Positions 19,080 to 28,815 are shown, counted from the stretch's first letter. The stretch: 64,000 nucleotides of DNA from Dehalococcoidia bacterium (GCA_009379925.1 WHSU01000007.1:45871-109870); one strand, 5' to 3'. Notes: a model not told the origin generated them from the sequence alone. Made by a program: numbers and translations.

Positions 19080-19865
19080 ATGGCAGCTCCTGCGGCCACT
19101 GACCCCATCGAGCGTCGGTACGGACTCACGCATCGGGTCGACCGATGGTGGGTGGAGCCGCTGCTGGTCGGCAGCGGCCTCGGAATCTTCATCATCTACT
19201 CGGGCATTTCAGCGATGCTAGGTGACCGCTGGGCCTTCGAGACGGAGAACGGGCTGTACCTCTCGCCCTTCTTCGAGCCGTTGATCCACCCCGGCTGGCT
19301 GCCGGACTGGTTCTCCCCGGCGCTGCTGATCTTGTGGGCGCCACTGGGCTTCCGTACGACGTGCTACTACTACCGACGGGCCTACTACCGCTCGTACTTC
19401 CTCAGCCCACCCGCCTGCGCCGTGCGTGAGCCCGCCAACTCCTACGCGGGCGAGTCCACGTTGCCGCTGGTGATCCAGAACGCACACCGCTGGTTCATGT
19501 ACGTGGCGCTGCTGTTCATCCCGATCCTGTTCACGGGCGCGATCAAGTCATACCACCTGCCGGGCGAGGGCCTCGGGGTCGGTCTCGGCTCGATCATCCT
19601 CACGCTCAACGCGTTCTTCCTGATGATGTACACCATCGGCTGCCACTCGCTGCGGCACTGGGTGGCGGGGGGCCTGAACCAGTTCTCCCGCACGCCGCTT
19701 CGTCGCGTCCGACGCCAGGCGTGGGAGGTCTTCACCGTCGCCAACGAGCACCACCGCCTCTGGGCATGGGTGAGCCTCGTTGGCGTCGGCGTCACCGACC
19801 TCTACGTCCACCTGGTGGCGAACGGCGTCATCACAGACCCGAACACGTTCACGGGGCCCATCTAG
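19080..19865 (+). CDS. sdhC: Succinate dehydrogenase membrane anchor (cytochrome b-like subunit)
   Basis: A 261-residue integral membrane protein that anchors the SdhAB dimer and probably passes electrons to the quinone through haem. It has about five hydrophobic helices (GLGIFIIYSGISAML; WFSPALLILWAPLGF; MYVALLFIPILFTG; GSIILTLNAFFLMMYTIGCHSL; WAWVSLVGVGVTDLYVHLVANG). Histidines near the helix ends (QNAHRWF, GCHSLRHW, NEHHRLW) are candidate haem ligands. No separate sdhD is present, so this single large subunit is the anchor. ATG 19080 was chosen over an upstream in-frame start that overlaps the NUDIX gene. sdhA follows after 60 bases. Confidence 0.85.
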   Translation: MAAPAATDPIERRYGLTHRVDRWWVEPLLVGSGLGIFIIYSGISAMLGDRWAFETENGLYLSPFFEPLIHPGWLPDWFSPALLILWAPLGFRTTCYYYRRAYYRSYFLSPPACAVREPANSYAGESTLPLVIQNAHRWFMYVALLFIPILFTGAIKSYHLPGEGLGVGLGSIILTLNAFFLMMYTIGCHSLRHWVAGGLNQFSRTPLRRVRRQAWEVFTVANEHHRLWAWVSLVGVGVTDLYVHLVANGVITDPNTFTGPI

Positions 19866-19925
19866 GCCGCGTTCCCGTAGCGCAGCGAGCCGCGGCACGG
19901 CCGCCGCGAGCCCGGAGGAGGGCGC

Positions 19926-21722
19926 ATGGCCGGCTACGAGAGTCACGAGTACGACGTCCTGGTCATCGGCGCCGGGGGCGCCGGTCTGCGCGCGGCCATC
20001 GAGGCCTCCGCGCGGGGCCTGCGGACCGCGCTCGTCAGCAAGTCCCTGCTGGGGAAGGCGCACACGGTCATGGCCGAAGGCGGCATTGCCGCCGCCATGG
20101 GCAATGTCTACACCGAGGACAACTGGCAGGTCCATTTCCGCGACACCATGCGCGGCGGCAAGATGCTCAACAACTGGCGGATGGCCCAGCTCCACGCCCA
20201 GGAAGCGCCGGACCGGGTGCGGGAACTGGAGGAGTGGGGCGCGCTCTTCGACCGCACGGACGACGGCCGCATCCTGCAGCGTGACTTCGGCGGCCACCGC
20301 TACGCTCGCCTGGCGCACGTCGGCGACCGCACCGGGCTCGAGATGATCCGCACGCTCCAGCAGCACGCCGTGCATCGAGGGCTGGACGTCTACCAGGAGT
20401 TCACGGTCAACCGGCTGTTCAAGGACGGGGACCGCATCGCGGGCGCCGTCGGCTACTGGCGCGAGAGCGGCGAGCTGGTCGCGTTCAGCGCGAAGGCCAT
20501 CGTGCTGGCCACGGGAGGGCTCGGCAAAATCTGGGCCATCACCTCGAACTCCTGGGAAGGCACGGGGGACGGCCACGCGCTGGCGATGTACGCGGGCGCG
20601 GACATGATCGACATGGAGTTCGTCCAGTTCCACCCCACCGGCATGGTCTGGCCGCCCAGCGTCCGCGGCATCCTCGTCACGGAGGGCGTCCGAGGCGACG
20701 GCGGCACACTGCGCAACGCCAGCGGCGAGCGGTTCATGTTCAACTACGTTCCGCCCATGTTCGCCGCGGAGACCGCGGACAGCGAGGCGGAGGCGGACCG
20801 CTGGTACACCGACCGCACCGCCCGACGTACGCCGGACCTGCTGCCGAGTGACGAGGTGGCGCGCGCCATCAACTCTGAGGTGCGCGCGGGGCGGGGGAGC
20901 CCGCACGGCGGCGTCTTCCTGGACATCGCCAGCCGGCGCGACGCGGACTACATCCAGCGCCGGTTGCCCTCGATGTACCACCAGTTCAAGGAGCTGGCGG
21001 GCGTCGACATCACGCGGGAGCCGATGGAGGTCGGGCCGACCTGCCACTACGCGATGGGCGGCGTACGCGTCGATGCCGAGACGGGTGCGACGACGGTGCC
21101 CGGCCTGTTCGCGGCCGGCGAGGTGGCGGGCGGCATGCACGGCTCGAACCGCCTCGGTGGCAACTCGCTCTCCGACCTGGTGGTCTTCGGCCGCCGGGCC
21201 GGCGTGGGCGCCGCCGACTACGCCGAAGGCGTCGAGGCGATGCCCACGCTTGACGCGAGCGCGGTCAACGAGCGCGCCGAACTGGTCACGGCGCCGTTCG
21301 AGTCCGACGGCAAGGAGAACCCGTACGCGGTGCACGAGGCGCTCCGGGACCTCATGCAGGTCAATGTCGGCATCATCCGTACCGAAAGCGATATGCAGGT
21401 CGCGCTCTCGGGTATCCATGAGCTGAAGGCACGCGCCGCGGCGGTCAAGGTCGAGGGCGGCGCCCAGTACAACCCCGGGTGGCACCTGGCGCTGGACCTG
21501 GAGCACATGCTCAACGTCGCGGAGGCGGTCACGACGGCGGCCATCGAGCGGCAGGAGAGCCGCGGTGGCCACACGCGGGACGACTTCCCCGGCCCCTCGC
21601 CCGAGTTCGCGAAGGTCAACGTCGTGGTCCGCCGCTCCGAGGACGACGGCGCCATCACGGCGACGCAGGAACCGTTGCCGCAGATGCCCGCTGAGCTGCA
21701 GCGGCTATTCGAGGAGGACTAG
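19926..21722 (+). CDS. sdhA: Succinate dehydrogenase/fumarate reductase flavoprotein subunit
   Basis: A 598-residue FAD subunit that interconverts succinate and fumarate. The N-terminal Rossmann motif is VLVIGAGGAGLRAAIEA. The covalent FAD attachment His lies in GKAHTVMAEGGIAAAMG. Active-site blocks FVQFHPTGMV, TEGVRGDGGTLRN and CHYAMGGVRVD are all present, followed by GSNRLGGNSLSDLVVFGRRAG. The start ATG 19926 has GGAGGAG directly upstream. Only 2 bases separate its stop from sdhB. Gene order C-A-B. Confidence 0.96.
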   Translation: MAGYESHEYDVLVIGAGGAGLRAAIEASARGLRTALVSKSLLGKAHTVMAEGGIAAAMGNVYTEDNWQVHFRDTMRGGKMLNNWRMAQLHAQEAPDRVRELEEWGALFDRTDDGRILQRDFGGHRYARLAHVGDRTGLEMIRTLQQHAVHRGLDVYQEFTVNRLFKDGDRIAGAVGYWRESGELVAFSAKAIVLATGGLGKIWAITSNSWEGTGDGHALAMYAGADMIDMEFVQFHPTGMVWPPSVRGILVTEGVRGDGGTLRNASGERFMFNYVPPMFAAETADSEAEADRWYTDRTARRTPDLLPSDEVARAINSEVRAGRGSPHGGVFLDIASRRDADYIQRRLPSMYHQFKELAGVDITREPMEVGPTCHYAMGGVRVDAETGATTVPGLFAAGEVAGGMHGSNRLGGNSLSDLVVFGRRAGVGAADYAEGVEAMPTLDASAVNERAELVTAPFESDGKENPYAVHEALRDLMQVNVGIIRTESDMQVALSGIHELKARAAAVKVEGGAQYNPGWHLALDLEHMLNVAEAVTTAAIERQESRGGHTRDDFPGPSPEFAKVNVVVRRSEDDGAITATQEPLPQMPAELQRLFEED

Positions 21723-21724
21723 CG

Positions 21725-22468
21725 ATGCCGGTCGCACGCTTGAAGGTCTGGCGCGGCGGCGACGACGGCGCCTACGAGGACTACGAGGTCGAGTACGAGG
21801 AGGGGATGGTCGTCCTGGACGTCGTCCACCGCCTCCAGGCGACGCAGACGCCGGACCTGGCGGTGCGGTGGAACTGCAAGGCCGGCAAATGCGGCTCCTG
21901 TAGCGCCGAGATCAACGGGCGGCCGCAGCTCCAGTGCATGCAGCGCATGGAGCAGTACCCGGAGGACGAGGTCATCCAGATCGCGCCCCTCAAGACCTTC
22001 CCGCTGATCCGTGACCTGGTCTGCGATGTCTCCTGGAACTACAAGATCGCGAAGACCATTCCGGAGTTTCAGCTCACCGCGCCCGACCAGGACGGCAACC
22101 GGCGCATGGCACAGATCGACATCGACCGGGGCCAGGAGTTCCGGAAGTGCATCGAGTGCTATCTCTGCCAGGATGTCTGCCACGTCATCCGTGACCACCC
22201 GGACAACAAGGACGACTTCGCCGGGCCTCGGTTCTTCGTCCAGCTGGCGAACGTCGCCATGCATCCGCTGGACACGAACCCGCGGCGCGATACCGTGGAC
22301 CACGGGTTCGGCCTGGAGTACTGCAACATCACGAAGTGCTGCACGGATGTCTGCCCGGAGCACATCAAGATCACGGACAACGCGATCATCCCGCTCAAGG
22401 AGCGCCGCGTCGACGAGTTCTACGACCCACTGCGCATCATCGGCCGGAAGTTCTTCGGGAAGAAGTAG
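21725..22468 (+). CDS. sdhB: Succinate dehydrogenase iron-sulfur subunit
   Basis: A 247-residue electron-transfer subunit between SdhA and SdhC. The [2Fe-2S] ligands are in NCKAGKCGSCSAEINGRPQLQC, the ferredoxin-like domain has CIECYLCQDVC, and the third cluster site is CNITKCCTDVCPEHI, followed by LKERRVDEFYDP. The first motif reads NCKAGKC rather than the CREGIC of E. coli. The start ATG follows the sdhA stop with an AGGAGG ribosome site inside the sdhA end. Confidence 0.95.
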   Translation: MPVARLKVWRGGDDGAYEDYEVEYEEGMVVLDVVHRLQATQTPDLAVRWNCKAGKCGSCSAEINGRPQLQCMQRMEQYPEDEVIQIAPLKTFPLIRDLVCDVSWNYKIAKTIPEFQLTAPDQDGNRRMAQIDIDRGQEFRKCIECYLCQDVCHVIRDHPDNKDDFAGPRFFVQLANVAMHPLDTNPRRDTVDHGFGLEYCNITKCCTDVCPEHIKITDNAIIPLKERRVDEFYDPLRIIGRKFFGKK

Positions 22469-22484
22469 CCCTCGAGGGGACGCG

Positions 22485-22634
22485 ATGCGGAGCGGCTACT
22501 GGCCCAGCATCATTGTGGGCGCGGCGGTCGCCGTGGCGCTCTCCGTCGCGTTCAGCAGCATCCCCTTCGGCGTCGCCGTCGGCATCGCGGTGGCCATCGC
22601 GCTGGCCTGGGAGCAACGCGCCAGCCGGCGTTGA
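22485..22634 (+). CDS. Small two-helix membrane protein downstream of sdhB
   Basis: A 49-residue protein that is almost entirely hydrophobic between residues 6 and 43 (two short helices split by SSIPFG) and ends in a basic EQRASRR. ATG 22485 has GAGGGGA at 6 bases, and the gene begins 16 bases after sdhB, so it is very likely part of the operon. Some actinobacterial succinate dehydrogenases carry an extra small membrane subunit encoded in the operon, so an accessory Sdh role is a reasonable guess, but no sequence similarity was recognised. Confidence 0.55.
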   Translation: MRSGYWPSIIVGAAVAVALSVAFSSIPFGVAVGIAVAIALAWEQRASRR

Positions 22635-22667
22635 GGGTGACCGGCGGCCTCTGCTAGGGGGCATCAG

Positions 22668-22877
22668 ATGAGCGACTTTACAACCGTTTTCCATGTGGGC
22701 GATCGCGTCATTCGGCAGGGGAGTGGCCAGTGCGCCACCGTCCGGGGCTTCCGCGAAACACGGCCGACTTCGACGAACCGGATTCAAGTCACGTGGGATG
22801 ATGGGTACGAGGATCCGACATGGCATTACTCGGTGGTTTTCGACCTGGTCCCCGACCCCAAGAACCCTGAGCCGTGA
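22668..22877 (+). CDS. Small protein with SH3-like barrel character, function unknown
   Basis: A 69-residue protein: VFHVGDRVIRQGSGQCATVRGF, then RIQVTWDDGYEDPTWHY, resembles short KOW/SH3-like barrels that bind nucleic acid or protein, but I do not recognise a family. It begins 33 bases after the small membrane gene, with AGGGGG about 8 bases before the ATG. The base composition is less GC-rich than its neighbours. Confidence 0.5.
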   Translation: MSDFTTVFHVGDRVIRQGSGQCATVRGFRETRPTSTNRIQVTWDDGYEDPTWHYSVVFDLVPDPKNPEP

Positions 22878-23696
22878 GTCGCACCGGGCCCGTCTGGAAC
22901 TACAGCCAGGCCTTGCGAATCGCCATCACTGTTCCTTGCTCGCGTACGAGCGGGGCAATCAGGAGACGGTGAGGCCTACTCCAGCATCTCGAGCGCCTGC
23001 AGAAGGCGGTCTGGTTCGGTGGTGCTCGCCTCGATCATGCGGCGCGACAGGTCGTCGTGCTGAGCGGCGAACTTCAAGGCAAGAGGTAAACGAATCCCGT
23101 ATCGTGGCCGCGAGTGTCGCTCGGTATCGCGCGCAAGATCGCCTCGGTCTCGGGCGTGAGCGGCACCTCGCCGCCTCGTGGCGTGGCACCTGGCATCGCG
23201 TCATGGAGCACGCGTTCCGCGATTGCGGGGTCTACCGTGCCGAATCGGTCGAGGTACTGCCGGACGAATCCTGCGCGCAATGCTGCCATGGTAAGGGCCG
23301 CTGGGACGAACTGGGAGCCGCAGCTCCTCAGCGCGACCACCTGAGCTTCCGTCAGGGGCGCTCGGACATCCGCGCCCCAGCTCCGAACATGTTCGAACAA
23401 GTCCTCGCCCCGCTCTGGCATCGCGTAATGTCCTTCTACTTCCAACGGGCTGGCCTCGAAGGGTCTCCGGGCGGTGGGTTCTACAGCGCACGGATGAGTG
23501 AGTCACAGCCGTCTGTCCCCACCAGTGACAGTGCCATAGGGCTGGGGGGGCGTGGCGAGGATGCGATCTTCCGAACGTTTCGCGAGACTCCCCGAGGATC
23601 CTGCCCCGGACTCATCGCTCGAGCGGCGACGTGCAATAAGACGCTGGCCGGCCGCAGTTGGTTCCTGTGGCTCCGCGAGGCGGAGAACGGGGGCGC
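22878..23696 (-). other. Low-coding stretch between sdh and fumC
   Basis: About 820 bases between the small barrel gene and the fumC stop. Apart from one modest minus-strand frame (23074-23445), no convincing gene is seen. GC content is lower than around it and codon bias is weak in every frame. It may be an eroded, once-coding region. Confidence 0.4.
23074..23445 (-). CDS. Hypothetical protein, possibly a gene remnant
   Basis: A 123-residue frame starting at TTG 23445 (or ATG 23421) and ending with TGA at 23074. The product has a regular helix-forming pattern (VRAPLTEAQVVALRSCG, AALRAGFVRQYLDRFGTVDPAIAERVLHDAM), which suggests real coding history. The frame stays open without a good start codon for 57 bases further upstream and the sequence still looks coding there, so the 5' end may be lost or shifted. 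No family recognised; no ribosome site visible. Confidence 0.35.
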   Translation of the reverse strand: MEVEGHYAMPERGEDLFEHVRSWGADVRAPLTEAQVVALRSCGSQFVPAALTMAALRAGFVRQYLDRFGTVDPAIAERVLHDAMPGATPRGGEVPLTPETEAILRAIPSDTRGHDTGFVYLLP

Positions 23697-25088
23697 CTAC
23701 GGCCGAGTCATCTCCTCGGGGCGGACCCACTCGTCGAACTGTTCCGCGGTGAGCAGGCCCAGTTCGACGCCGGCCTGGCGGAGGGTGGTGTTTTCGGCGT
23801 GCGCCTTCTTCGCGATCTTGGCCGCATTGTCGTAGCCGATATGCGGGTTGAGCGCGGTGACCAGCATCAGCGAAGACTCCATCAGCTCGCGGATGCGTGC
23901 CTCGTTCGCCTCGATGCCCGACACGCAGTGGTCGGTGAACGACACGGCGCCGTCACCGAGGAGGCGCAGGCTCTGCAGGTTGTTGTAGGCGATGACCGGC
24001 TTGAACACGTTCAGCTCGAAGTGCCCGGTGGCGCCAGCGACGCCCACGGTGACGTCGTTGCCCAGCACCTGCGCGCAGACCATCGTCATAGCCTCGGACT
24101 GCGTGGGGTTCACCTTGCCCGGCATGATCGAGGACCCGGGTTCGTTCGCGGGCAGGACGAGCTCACCGAGGCCGGCGCGCGGCCCCGAGCCGAGCAGCCG
24201 CACGTCGTTCGCGACCTTCATCAGCGAGGCCGCCACGGTTTTCAGCTGGCCGGACAGCTCCACCTGCGCGTCATGCGCCGCCAGCGCTTCGAACTTGTTC
24301 GCGGCAGTGACGAAGGGCAGCCCCGTGTAGCGCGCGATGGCGTCCGCGACGCGCGAGGCGAACTCGGGATGGCTGTTCAGGCCGGTGCCCACCGCCGTCC
24401 CGCCCAGCGCCAGTTCCGAGAGGCGCGGGAGCGTGCCCTCAACGCGCGCGACGGCGTACTCGACCTGCTTCGCGTAGCCGGAGAACTCCTGCCCCAGCGT
24501 CAGCGGCACGGCGTCCATCAGGTGCGTGCGGCCGATCTTCACGACGCCCTCGAAGGCCCGCGCCTTCGCGTCGATGGCCTGGTGGAGGTAACGCAGCGCG
24601 GGGAGCAGGAGGTGCGTCGCCTGCTCGACGGTGGCGATGCTCATGGCGCCGGGGAACGTGTCGTTGGAGGACTGCGACATGTTCACGTGGTCGTTGGGGT
24701 GGACCGGCTGCTTGGAGCCCATGTCGCCGCCGAGGAGCTCGATCGCGCGGTTCGAGATCACCTCGTTGGCGTTCATGTTGGTCTGCGTGCCGGAGCCGGT
24801 CTGCCAGACGACCAGCGGGAAGTGGTCGTCCAACTCGCCATCGATCACCTGCTGTGCGGCCTGCTTGATGGCGGCCGCCAGCGCGGGGTCGAGCTTTCCG
24901 AGGGCTTCGTTCACCTCGGCGGAGCAGTATTTCACGATGCCGAGCGCGCGGATCAACGGGCGCGGCATGCGTTCCGTGCCGATCTTGAAGTTCTCCAGCG
25001 AACGCTGCGTCTGGGCGCCCCAGTAGCGGTCCGCCGCCACCTCGATGGCGCCCATGCTGTCCGACTCGACGCGGGTCGCGCCGCTCAT
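23697..25088 (-). CDS. fumC: Class II fumarate hydratase
   Basis: A 463-residue iron-independent fumarase, interconverting fumarate and L-malate in the TCA cycle. The family signature [13 protein letters not shown] is present, with upstream blocks [36 protein letters not shown] and [16 protein letters not shown]. The length is standard. ATG 25088 is preceded by GGAAGGAAGG, which decides against a longer frame starting 31 codons upstream. mdh and icd lie upstream on the same strand, so the three are probably one TCA transcript: icd-mdh-fumC. Confidence 0.95.
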   Translation of the reverse strand: MSGATRVESDSMGAIEVAADRYWGAQTQRSLENFKIGTERMPRPLIRALGIVKYCSAEVNEALGKLDPALAAAIKQAAQQVIDGELDDHFPLVVWQTGSGTQTNMNANEVISNRAIELLGGDMGSKQPVHPNDHVNMSQSSNDTFPGAMSIATVEQATHLLLPALRYLHQAIDAKARAFEGVVKIGRTHLMDAVPLTLGQEFSGYAKQVEYAVARVEGTLPRLSELALGGTAVGTGLNSHPEFASRVADAIARYTGLPFVTAANKFEALAAHDAQVELSGQLKTVAASLMKVANDVRLLGSGPRAGLGELVLPANEPGSSIMPGKVNPTQSEAMTMVCAQVLGNDVTVGVAGATGHFELNVFKPVIAYNNLQSLRLLGDGAVSFTDHCVSGIEANEARIRELMESSLMLVTALNPHIGYDNAAKIAKKAHAENTTLRQAGVELGLLTAEQFDEWVRPEEMTRP

Positions 25089-25137
25089 GCTGCCTTCCTT
25101 CCGAGGTGCCCGGCTCCAGTCCATGCGCCGGGCGTAG

Positions 25138-26082
25138 TTACCCCTGAGGGGTGGCCGCCGCCAGCTCCTTGACCGCGTCACCGGCCGCCCGGATCTCCTC
25201 GAGTTCCTGCTCGGCTAGCGGGATCTCGTAGATCTCCCGGATACCGCCGGCTCCGAGGACGAGCGGGACACCGACGTAGCCGCCGTCGACGCCGTACTGG
25301 CCGCTCAGCATGGCGCAGCAGGGGATCAGGCGCCGCTCGTCAAGGAGGATCGCGTCGATCATCTCCACCAGGGCGGCTGCGGGGGCCGCCACAGAGCTAC
25401 CGGTTTTGATCAGCTCAACGATCTCCGCACCGCCACGCTTGGTGCGGTCGACGATCGCCTGGACGCGATCCGGCGGCAGCAGCTGCGTCAGCGGGACGCC
25501 GCCGACGGTCGCGTTAGAGACGATCGGCACCATGGTCGCCTCGGTGTGGCCACCGAGCACCCAGGCGCTGACGTCCTTCACAGATGCGCCTGTCTCCATG
25601 GCGATGAAGGTGCGGTAGCGGCCAGTGTCGAGCATTCCACCCTGCCCCACCACACGCGGGGACTCAAACCCGCTTGCGTCGAGTGCCACGTGGCACATCG
25701 CGTCCATCGGGTTCGCCAGAATGACAAACGTCGTCTCCGGCGAGTGCTGCACGGCGTTGTTGACCACGCTGCGCACAATGCCGGCGTTGGTACCCAGCAA
25801 GTCCTCGCGTGTCATCCCAGGCTTGCGTGGGACGCCCGACGTGATGACCACGACATCGGAGCCGGCTGTGTCGGCCCAGTCGTTGGTCCCGCGCACGGTG
25901 GTGCTGAAGGGCACCCATGGCGAGCCCTGCGCGATGTCCAGCGCCCGGCCCTGCGGGAGCCCCTCGACGATGTCGATCAGCACGACATCCGCGTGGCCGC
26001 GGGCTGCCATGGCCTGTGCGGTCGCGGCACCGGTGTTGCCGGAGCCGACGATTGTTACTTTCTTGCGCAGAACGGTCTCCAT
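25138..26082 (-). CDS. mdh: NAD-dependent malate dehydrogenase (LDH-like type)
   Basis: A 314-residue enzyme that oxidises malate to oxaloacetate. The NAD-binding motif is [14 protein letters not shown], with Asp at the end of strand 2 (VVLIDIVEG) as expected for NAD preference. Substrate-binding arginines are in [17 protein letters not shown], and the catalytic His is in [11 protein letters not shown]. It belongs to the tetrameric, lactate dehydrogenase-like group seen in many Chloroflexota. ATG 26082 was chosen because the frame upstream is only the antisense of icd. fumC follows 49 bases downstream. Confidence 0.94.
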   Translation of the reverse strand: METVLRKKVTIVGSGNTGAATAQAMAARGHADVVLIDIVEGLPQGRALDIAQGSPWVPFSTTVRGTNDWADTAGSDVVVITSGVPRKPGMTREDLLGTNAGIVRSVVNNAVQHSPETTFVILANPMDAMCHVALDASGFESPRVVGQGGMLDTGRYRTFIAMETGASVKDVSAWVLGGHTEATMVPIVSNATVGGVPLTQLLPPDRVQAIVDRTKRGGAEIVELIKTGSSVAAPAAALVEMIDAILLDERRLIPCCAMLSGQYGVDGGYVGVPLVLGAGGIREIYEIPLAEQELEEIRAAGDAVKELAAATPQG

Positions 26083-26162
26083 CCCTACGGCGCGCAGCCT
26101 CCGTCCGGCTGCGCGCTTCGCGTTGTACGTTCGCCTCGACCCGCGGGCTCCTGGGCGCCCGC

Positions 26163-27380
26163 CTAGGCGTTCATCGCGGCCTGCAGGCCCTCGTCCAGCT
26201 TCGCGAGGAACTGCTGCGTGGTCAGCCACGGCTGCTCCGGGCCCACCAGCAGCGCGAGGTCCTTCGTCATGTGGCCCGCCTCGACGCTCTCGACGCAGAC
26301 GCGCTCCAGGGTCTGGGCGAATGCCGCGAGGTCGGCGTTGTCGTCCAGCTTCGCCCGGTGCGCCAGCCCTCGCGTCCACGCGAAGATCGAGGCGATCGGG
26401 TTGGTGGAGGTCTCCTGGCCCTGCTGGTGCTGCCGGTAGTGGCGCGTGACGGTGCCGTGGGCCGCCTCGGCCTCCACGGTCTGGCCGTCCGGGGTGAGCA
26501 GCACGGAGGTCATGAGGCCCAGCGAGCCGAAGCCCTGCGCCACGATGTCGGACTGCACGTCGCCGTCGTAGTTCTTGCACGCCCAGACGATGCCGCCGCT
26601 CCACTTCAGGACCTGCGCCACCATGTCGTCGATCAGCCGGTGCTCGTAGGTAAGGCCTGCTGCGTCGAAGTCCTTCTTGAACTCGTTGTTGAAGACCTCC
26701 TCGAAGAGGTCCTTGAAGCGGCCGTCGTAGGCCTTGAGGATCGTGTTCTTGGTGGACAGGTACATCGGGTATTTGCGCTGCAGCGCGTAATTGAACGAGG
26801 AGCGGGCGAAGCCGCGGATCGACTCGTCGAGGTTGTACATCCCCATGGCGACGCCGGCGTCCTCGAAGCTCATCACCTCGTGCTCGATGGCCTCGCCGCC
26901 GCCCGCCGGTTCGAAGACCATCTTGAGCTTGCCGGCGCCGGGCACCAGGAAGTCCGTGGCGCGGTACTGATCGCCGTAGGCGTGACGGCCGATGATGATC
27001 GGCTCTTCCCAGCCGGGCACCAGGCGCGGGATGTTGCTGCAGATGATTGGCTCGCGGAAGACGGTCCCGTTCAGGATGTTGCGGATGGTGCCGTTCGGGG
27101 AGCGCCACATCTGCTTGAGCTTGAATTCCTCGACGCGCTCCTCGTCCGGGGTGATGGTGGCGCACTTCACGCCTACGCCGTGCCGCTTGATCGCCTCGGC
27201 CGAGTCCACCGTGATCTGGTCGTTGGTCGCGTCGCGCGACTCCATCCCCAGGTCGTAGTACTCGAGGTTGATGTCCAGGTACGGCAGGATCAGCCGTTCC
27301 TTGATGAAGGCCCACATGATGCGGGCCATTTCGTCGCCGTCGAGTTCAACTACGGGGTTGGCTACCGGGATCTTCGCCAT
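26163..27380 (-). CDS. icd: NADP-dependent isocitrate dehydrogenase, eukaryotic-type subfamily
   Basis: A 405-residue decarboxylating enzyme producing 2-oxoglutarate and NADPH. The sequence opens [25 protein letters not shown] and contains [27 protein letters not shown]-like [12 protein letters not shown], the metal and substrate segment [30 protein letters not shown] and the coenzyme segment [12 protein letters not shown], all typical of the dimeric type II NADP-IDH found in eukaryotes and some bacteria rather than the E. coli form. First gene of the icd-mdh-fumC set; a long leader with a possible operator lies upstream. Confidence 0.95.
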   Translation of the reverse strand: MAKIPVANPVVELDGDEMARIMWAFIKERLILPYLDINLEYYDLGMESRDATNDQITVDSAEAIKRHGVGVKCATITPDEERVEEFKLKQMWRSPNGTIRNILNGTVFREPIICSNIPRLVPGWEEPIIIGRHAYGDQYRATDFLVPGAGKLKMVFEPAGGGEAIEHEVMSFEDAGVAMGMYNLDESIRGFARSSFNYALQRKYPMYLSTKNTILKAYDGRFKDLFEEVFNNEFKKDFDAAGLTYEHRLIDDMVAQVLKWSGGIVWACKNYDGDVQSDIVAQGFGSLGLMTSVLLTPDGQTVEAEAAHGTVTRHYRQHQQGQETSTNPIASIFAWTRGLAHRAKLDDNADLAAFAQTLERVCVESVEAGHMTKDLALLVGPEQPWLTTQQFLAKLDEGLQAAMNA

Positions 27381-27682
27381 AGTCGCTCCTGGTCGGGTCC
27401 TCGCACCGTTGTCCTCCCCGGCCCGCCGTCGTGCGCGGTCGCCCGAGGCATGGGGAGAGCGGGAGGTGACGGATACACGGCGGCCCTGTGGTCATCCGCC
27501 CCGCGGACGGGGCTCGCCGCCCCCTACCCGCGACTGCTCGCCCGTGGCGCCGAGGGCGCGCAGGGGAGCCCGTTGGGCCCGGGCTTGGGGCGTGCTCGGC
27601 GAGCGACGCGAGTATACGCACAACCGCCCCTTGTGCGGGAGCCACCGCCAGGGCACAGCGTGCCCGGACGCGCCGCGGAGGG
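27381..27682 (-). other. Gap of about 300 bases between icd and the PAS-GAF gene
   Basis: No protein-coding frame with support on either strand. It holds a possible icd promoter with an inverted repeat (27611-27637) and a short GC stem (AGCCCG with CGGGCT near 27567-27585). Confidence 0.5.
27611..27637 (-). promoter_or_regulatory. Candidate promoter with operator-like inverted repeat upstream of icd
   Basis: On the minus strand a TATACT -10 box (27616-27611) directly follows a perfect inverted repeat, CGCACAA (27637-27631) and TTGTGCG (27623-27617), with a 7-base spacer. The repeat fills the space between -35 and -10, where a repressor would act. If used, it gives icd a leader of roughly 220 bases. 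Confidence 0.4.
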
Positions 27683-28627
27683 TCAGGCCGCTACCGCGGC
27701 TGGCGCCTCGAAGTCCAGTGCCGGACTGATGAGTTGTGCGGCCTGCTCCAGCGCCTCGATCTGCTGCGTCGTGAAGGCATGGTGAGCCTCCGCGCTGGCG
27801 ACGAGCGCGGCGCGAGGCGCTTCGCCCGCGGGATTGGGCACGGGCACGATCACCAGGGACCCGGGCTTCGTCATCCACTCCATTGCGACCTTGCCGCCGT
27901 AGACATCGGTGTCCCGCACGTCCAGGTTGACGTGCGTGACGCCGGAGTACCATCGGCTGGCGTCCTCGTCGGTGAGCGGGACGGACGTCGAGGTGGCGTC
28001 GATGCGCGGGCCGAAGGCGTTCCGCACGGCGATGACGCGCAGGTCGGTTTGGTCGCGGATCAGGAGGTACAGGCTCGTGCCGCCCAGCGAGGCGGCGATC
28101 GTCTCGACGAGTGCTCCGGCGATGCGCTCCGGCGTGGAGCGGCGGCCGGCGACGCGCAGCGCGAGGTCGACAAGCTGCCGCCCCCGGGCCGCGTCCACCT
28201 CGGCAGCACGCATCCGCGTCCACTCGGCGGTGATGTCGGCGCCGATGGAGAGGGTCGACCACCCCTCAGGGCCGCGGTCCACGGGCATGTAGCTGATCTT
28301 GAACCAGGCCTCGGCCGCAGCGCGCCGCACACCGATCAGGACGTTGCGCTGTGGCTCCCCGGTCGTCCGAGCGATGTGCGACGGATGCTCTCGGAGCGGG
28401 AGTTCGCGGCCGTCCGGGCTGAAGAAGCGTTGCCCCTCTAGCCGAATGTTTCCGCGGACATCCTCGTCTGTGCCCAGCGCCTGCCCGTAGGCGCGGCTGG
28501 ACTGCACGAAACGGCCGCCCGAGTCGCGTACGGCGATCACCATGCCGGATTCGAGCACAGCCTCCAGCGAGCGAGCGAGTTCATTGCTGTCGCGGCTAGA
28601 GTGGATGAGGGAACTGAGTGAACGCAC
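27683..28627 (-). CDS. PAS and GAF domain sensor protein without output domain
   Basis: A 314-residue soluble protein. Residues about 15-125 look like a PAS domain (ESGMVIAVRDSGGRFVQSSRAYGQALG, with the C-terminal WSTLSIGADITAE as in the PAC motif); a short helix links it to a GAF-like domain from about 150 to 300 (LVDLALRVAGRRSTPERIAGALVETIAASLGG onward). There is no histidine kinase, GGDEF, HTH or phosphatase domain, so it may act through a partner or as a stand-alone ligand sensor. The start GTG 28627 has GAGGAGAG about 5 bases upstream. Neighbours give no clue to its signal. Confidence 0.7.
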   Translation of the reverse strand: MRSLSSLIHSSRDSNELARSLEAVLESGMVIAVRDSGGRFVQSSRAYGQALGTDEDVRGNIRLEGQRFFSPDGRELPLREHPSHIARTTGEPQRNVLIGVRRAAAEAWFKISYMPVDRGPEGWSTLSIGADITAEWTRMRAAEVDAARGRQLVDLALRVAGRRSTPERIAGALVETIAASLGGTSLYLLIRDQTDLRVIAVRNAFGPRIDATSTSVPLTDEDASRWYSGVTHVNLDVRDTDVYGGKVAMEWMTKPGSLVIVPVPNPAGEAPRAALVASAEAHHAFTTQQIEALEQAAQLISPALDFEAPAAVAA

Positions 28628-28815
28628 CGGTGCTCTCCTCGCGGACGGCCGGGCCGGTCAACCGCGCGGTAGCAGGCCTTGAGTTGCCGTGATCTTCGGC
28701 CGTCCTGGCCGTCACCGATAGAGGAGTACCCCCACAACGGAACGTGGGAATCCCTGAGGGGACGACGCGGGGCCGTCCAGCGGCGTCGGCGCCTGTGAAC
28801 TTCCAAGGAGCGCCG

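Noticed and set aside
26083..27315. Apparent 725-residue fusion reading into mdh
   Set aside because: The extra N-terminal part is an out-of-frame shadow of icd, rich in Arg, Gly and Pro; mdh starts at 26082.
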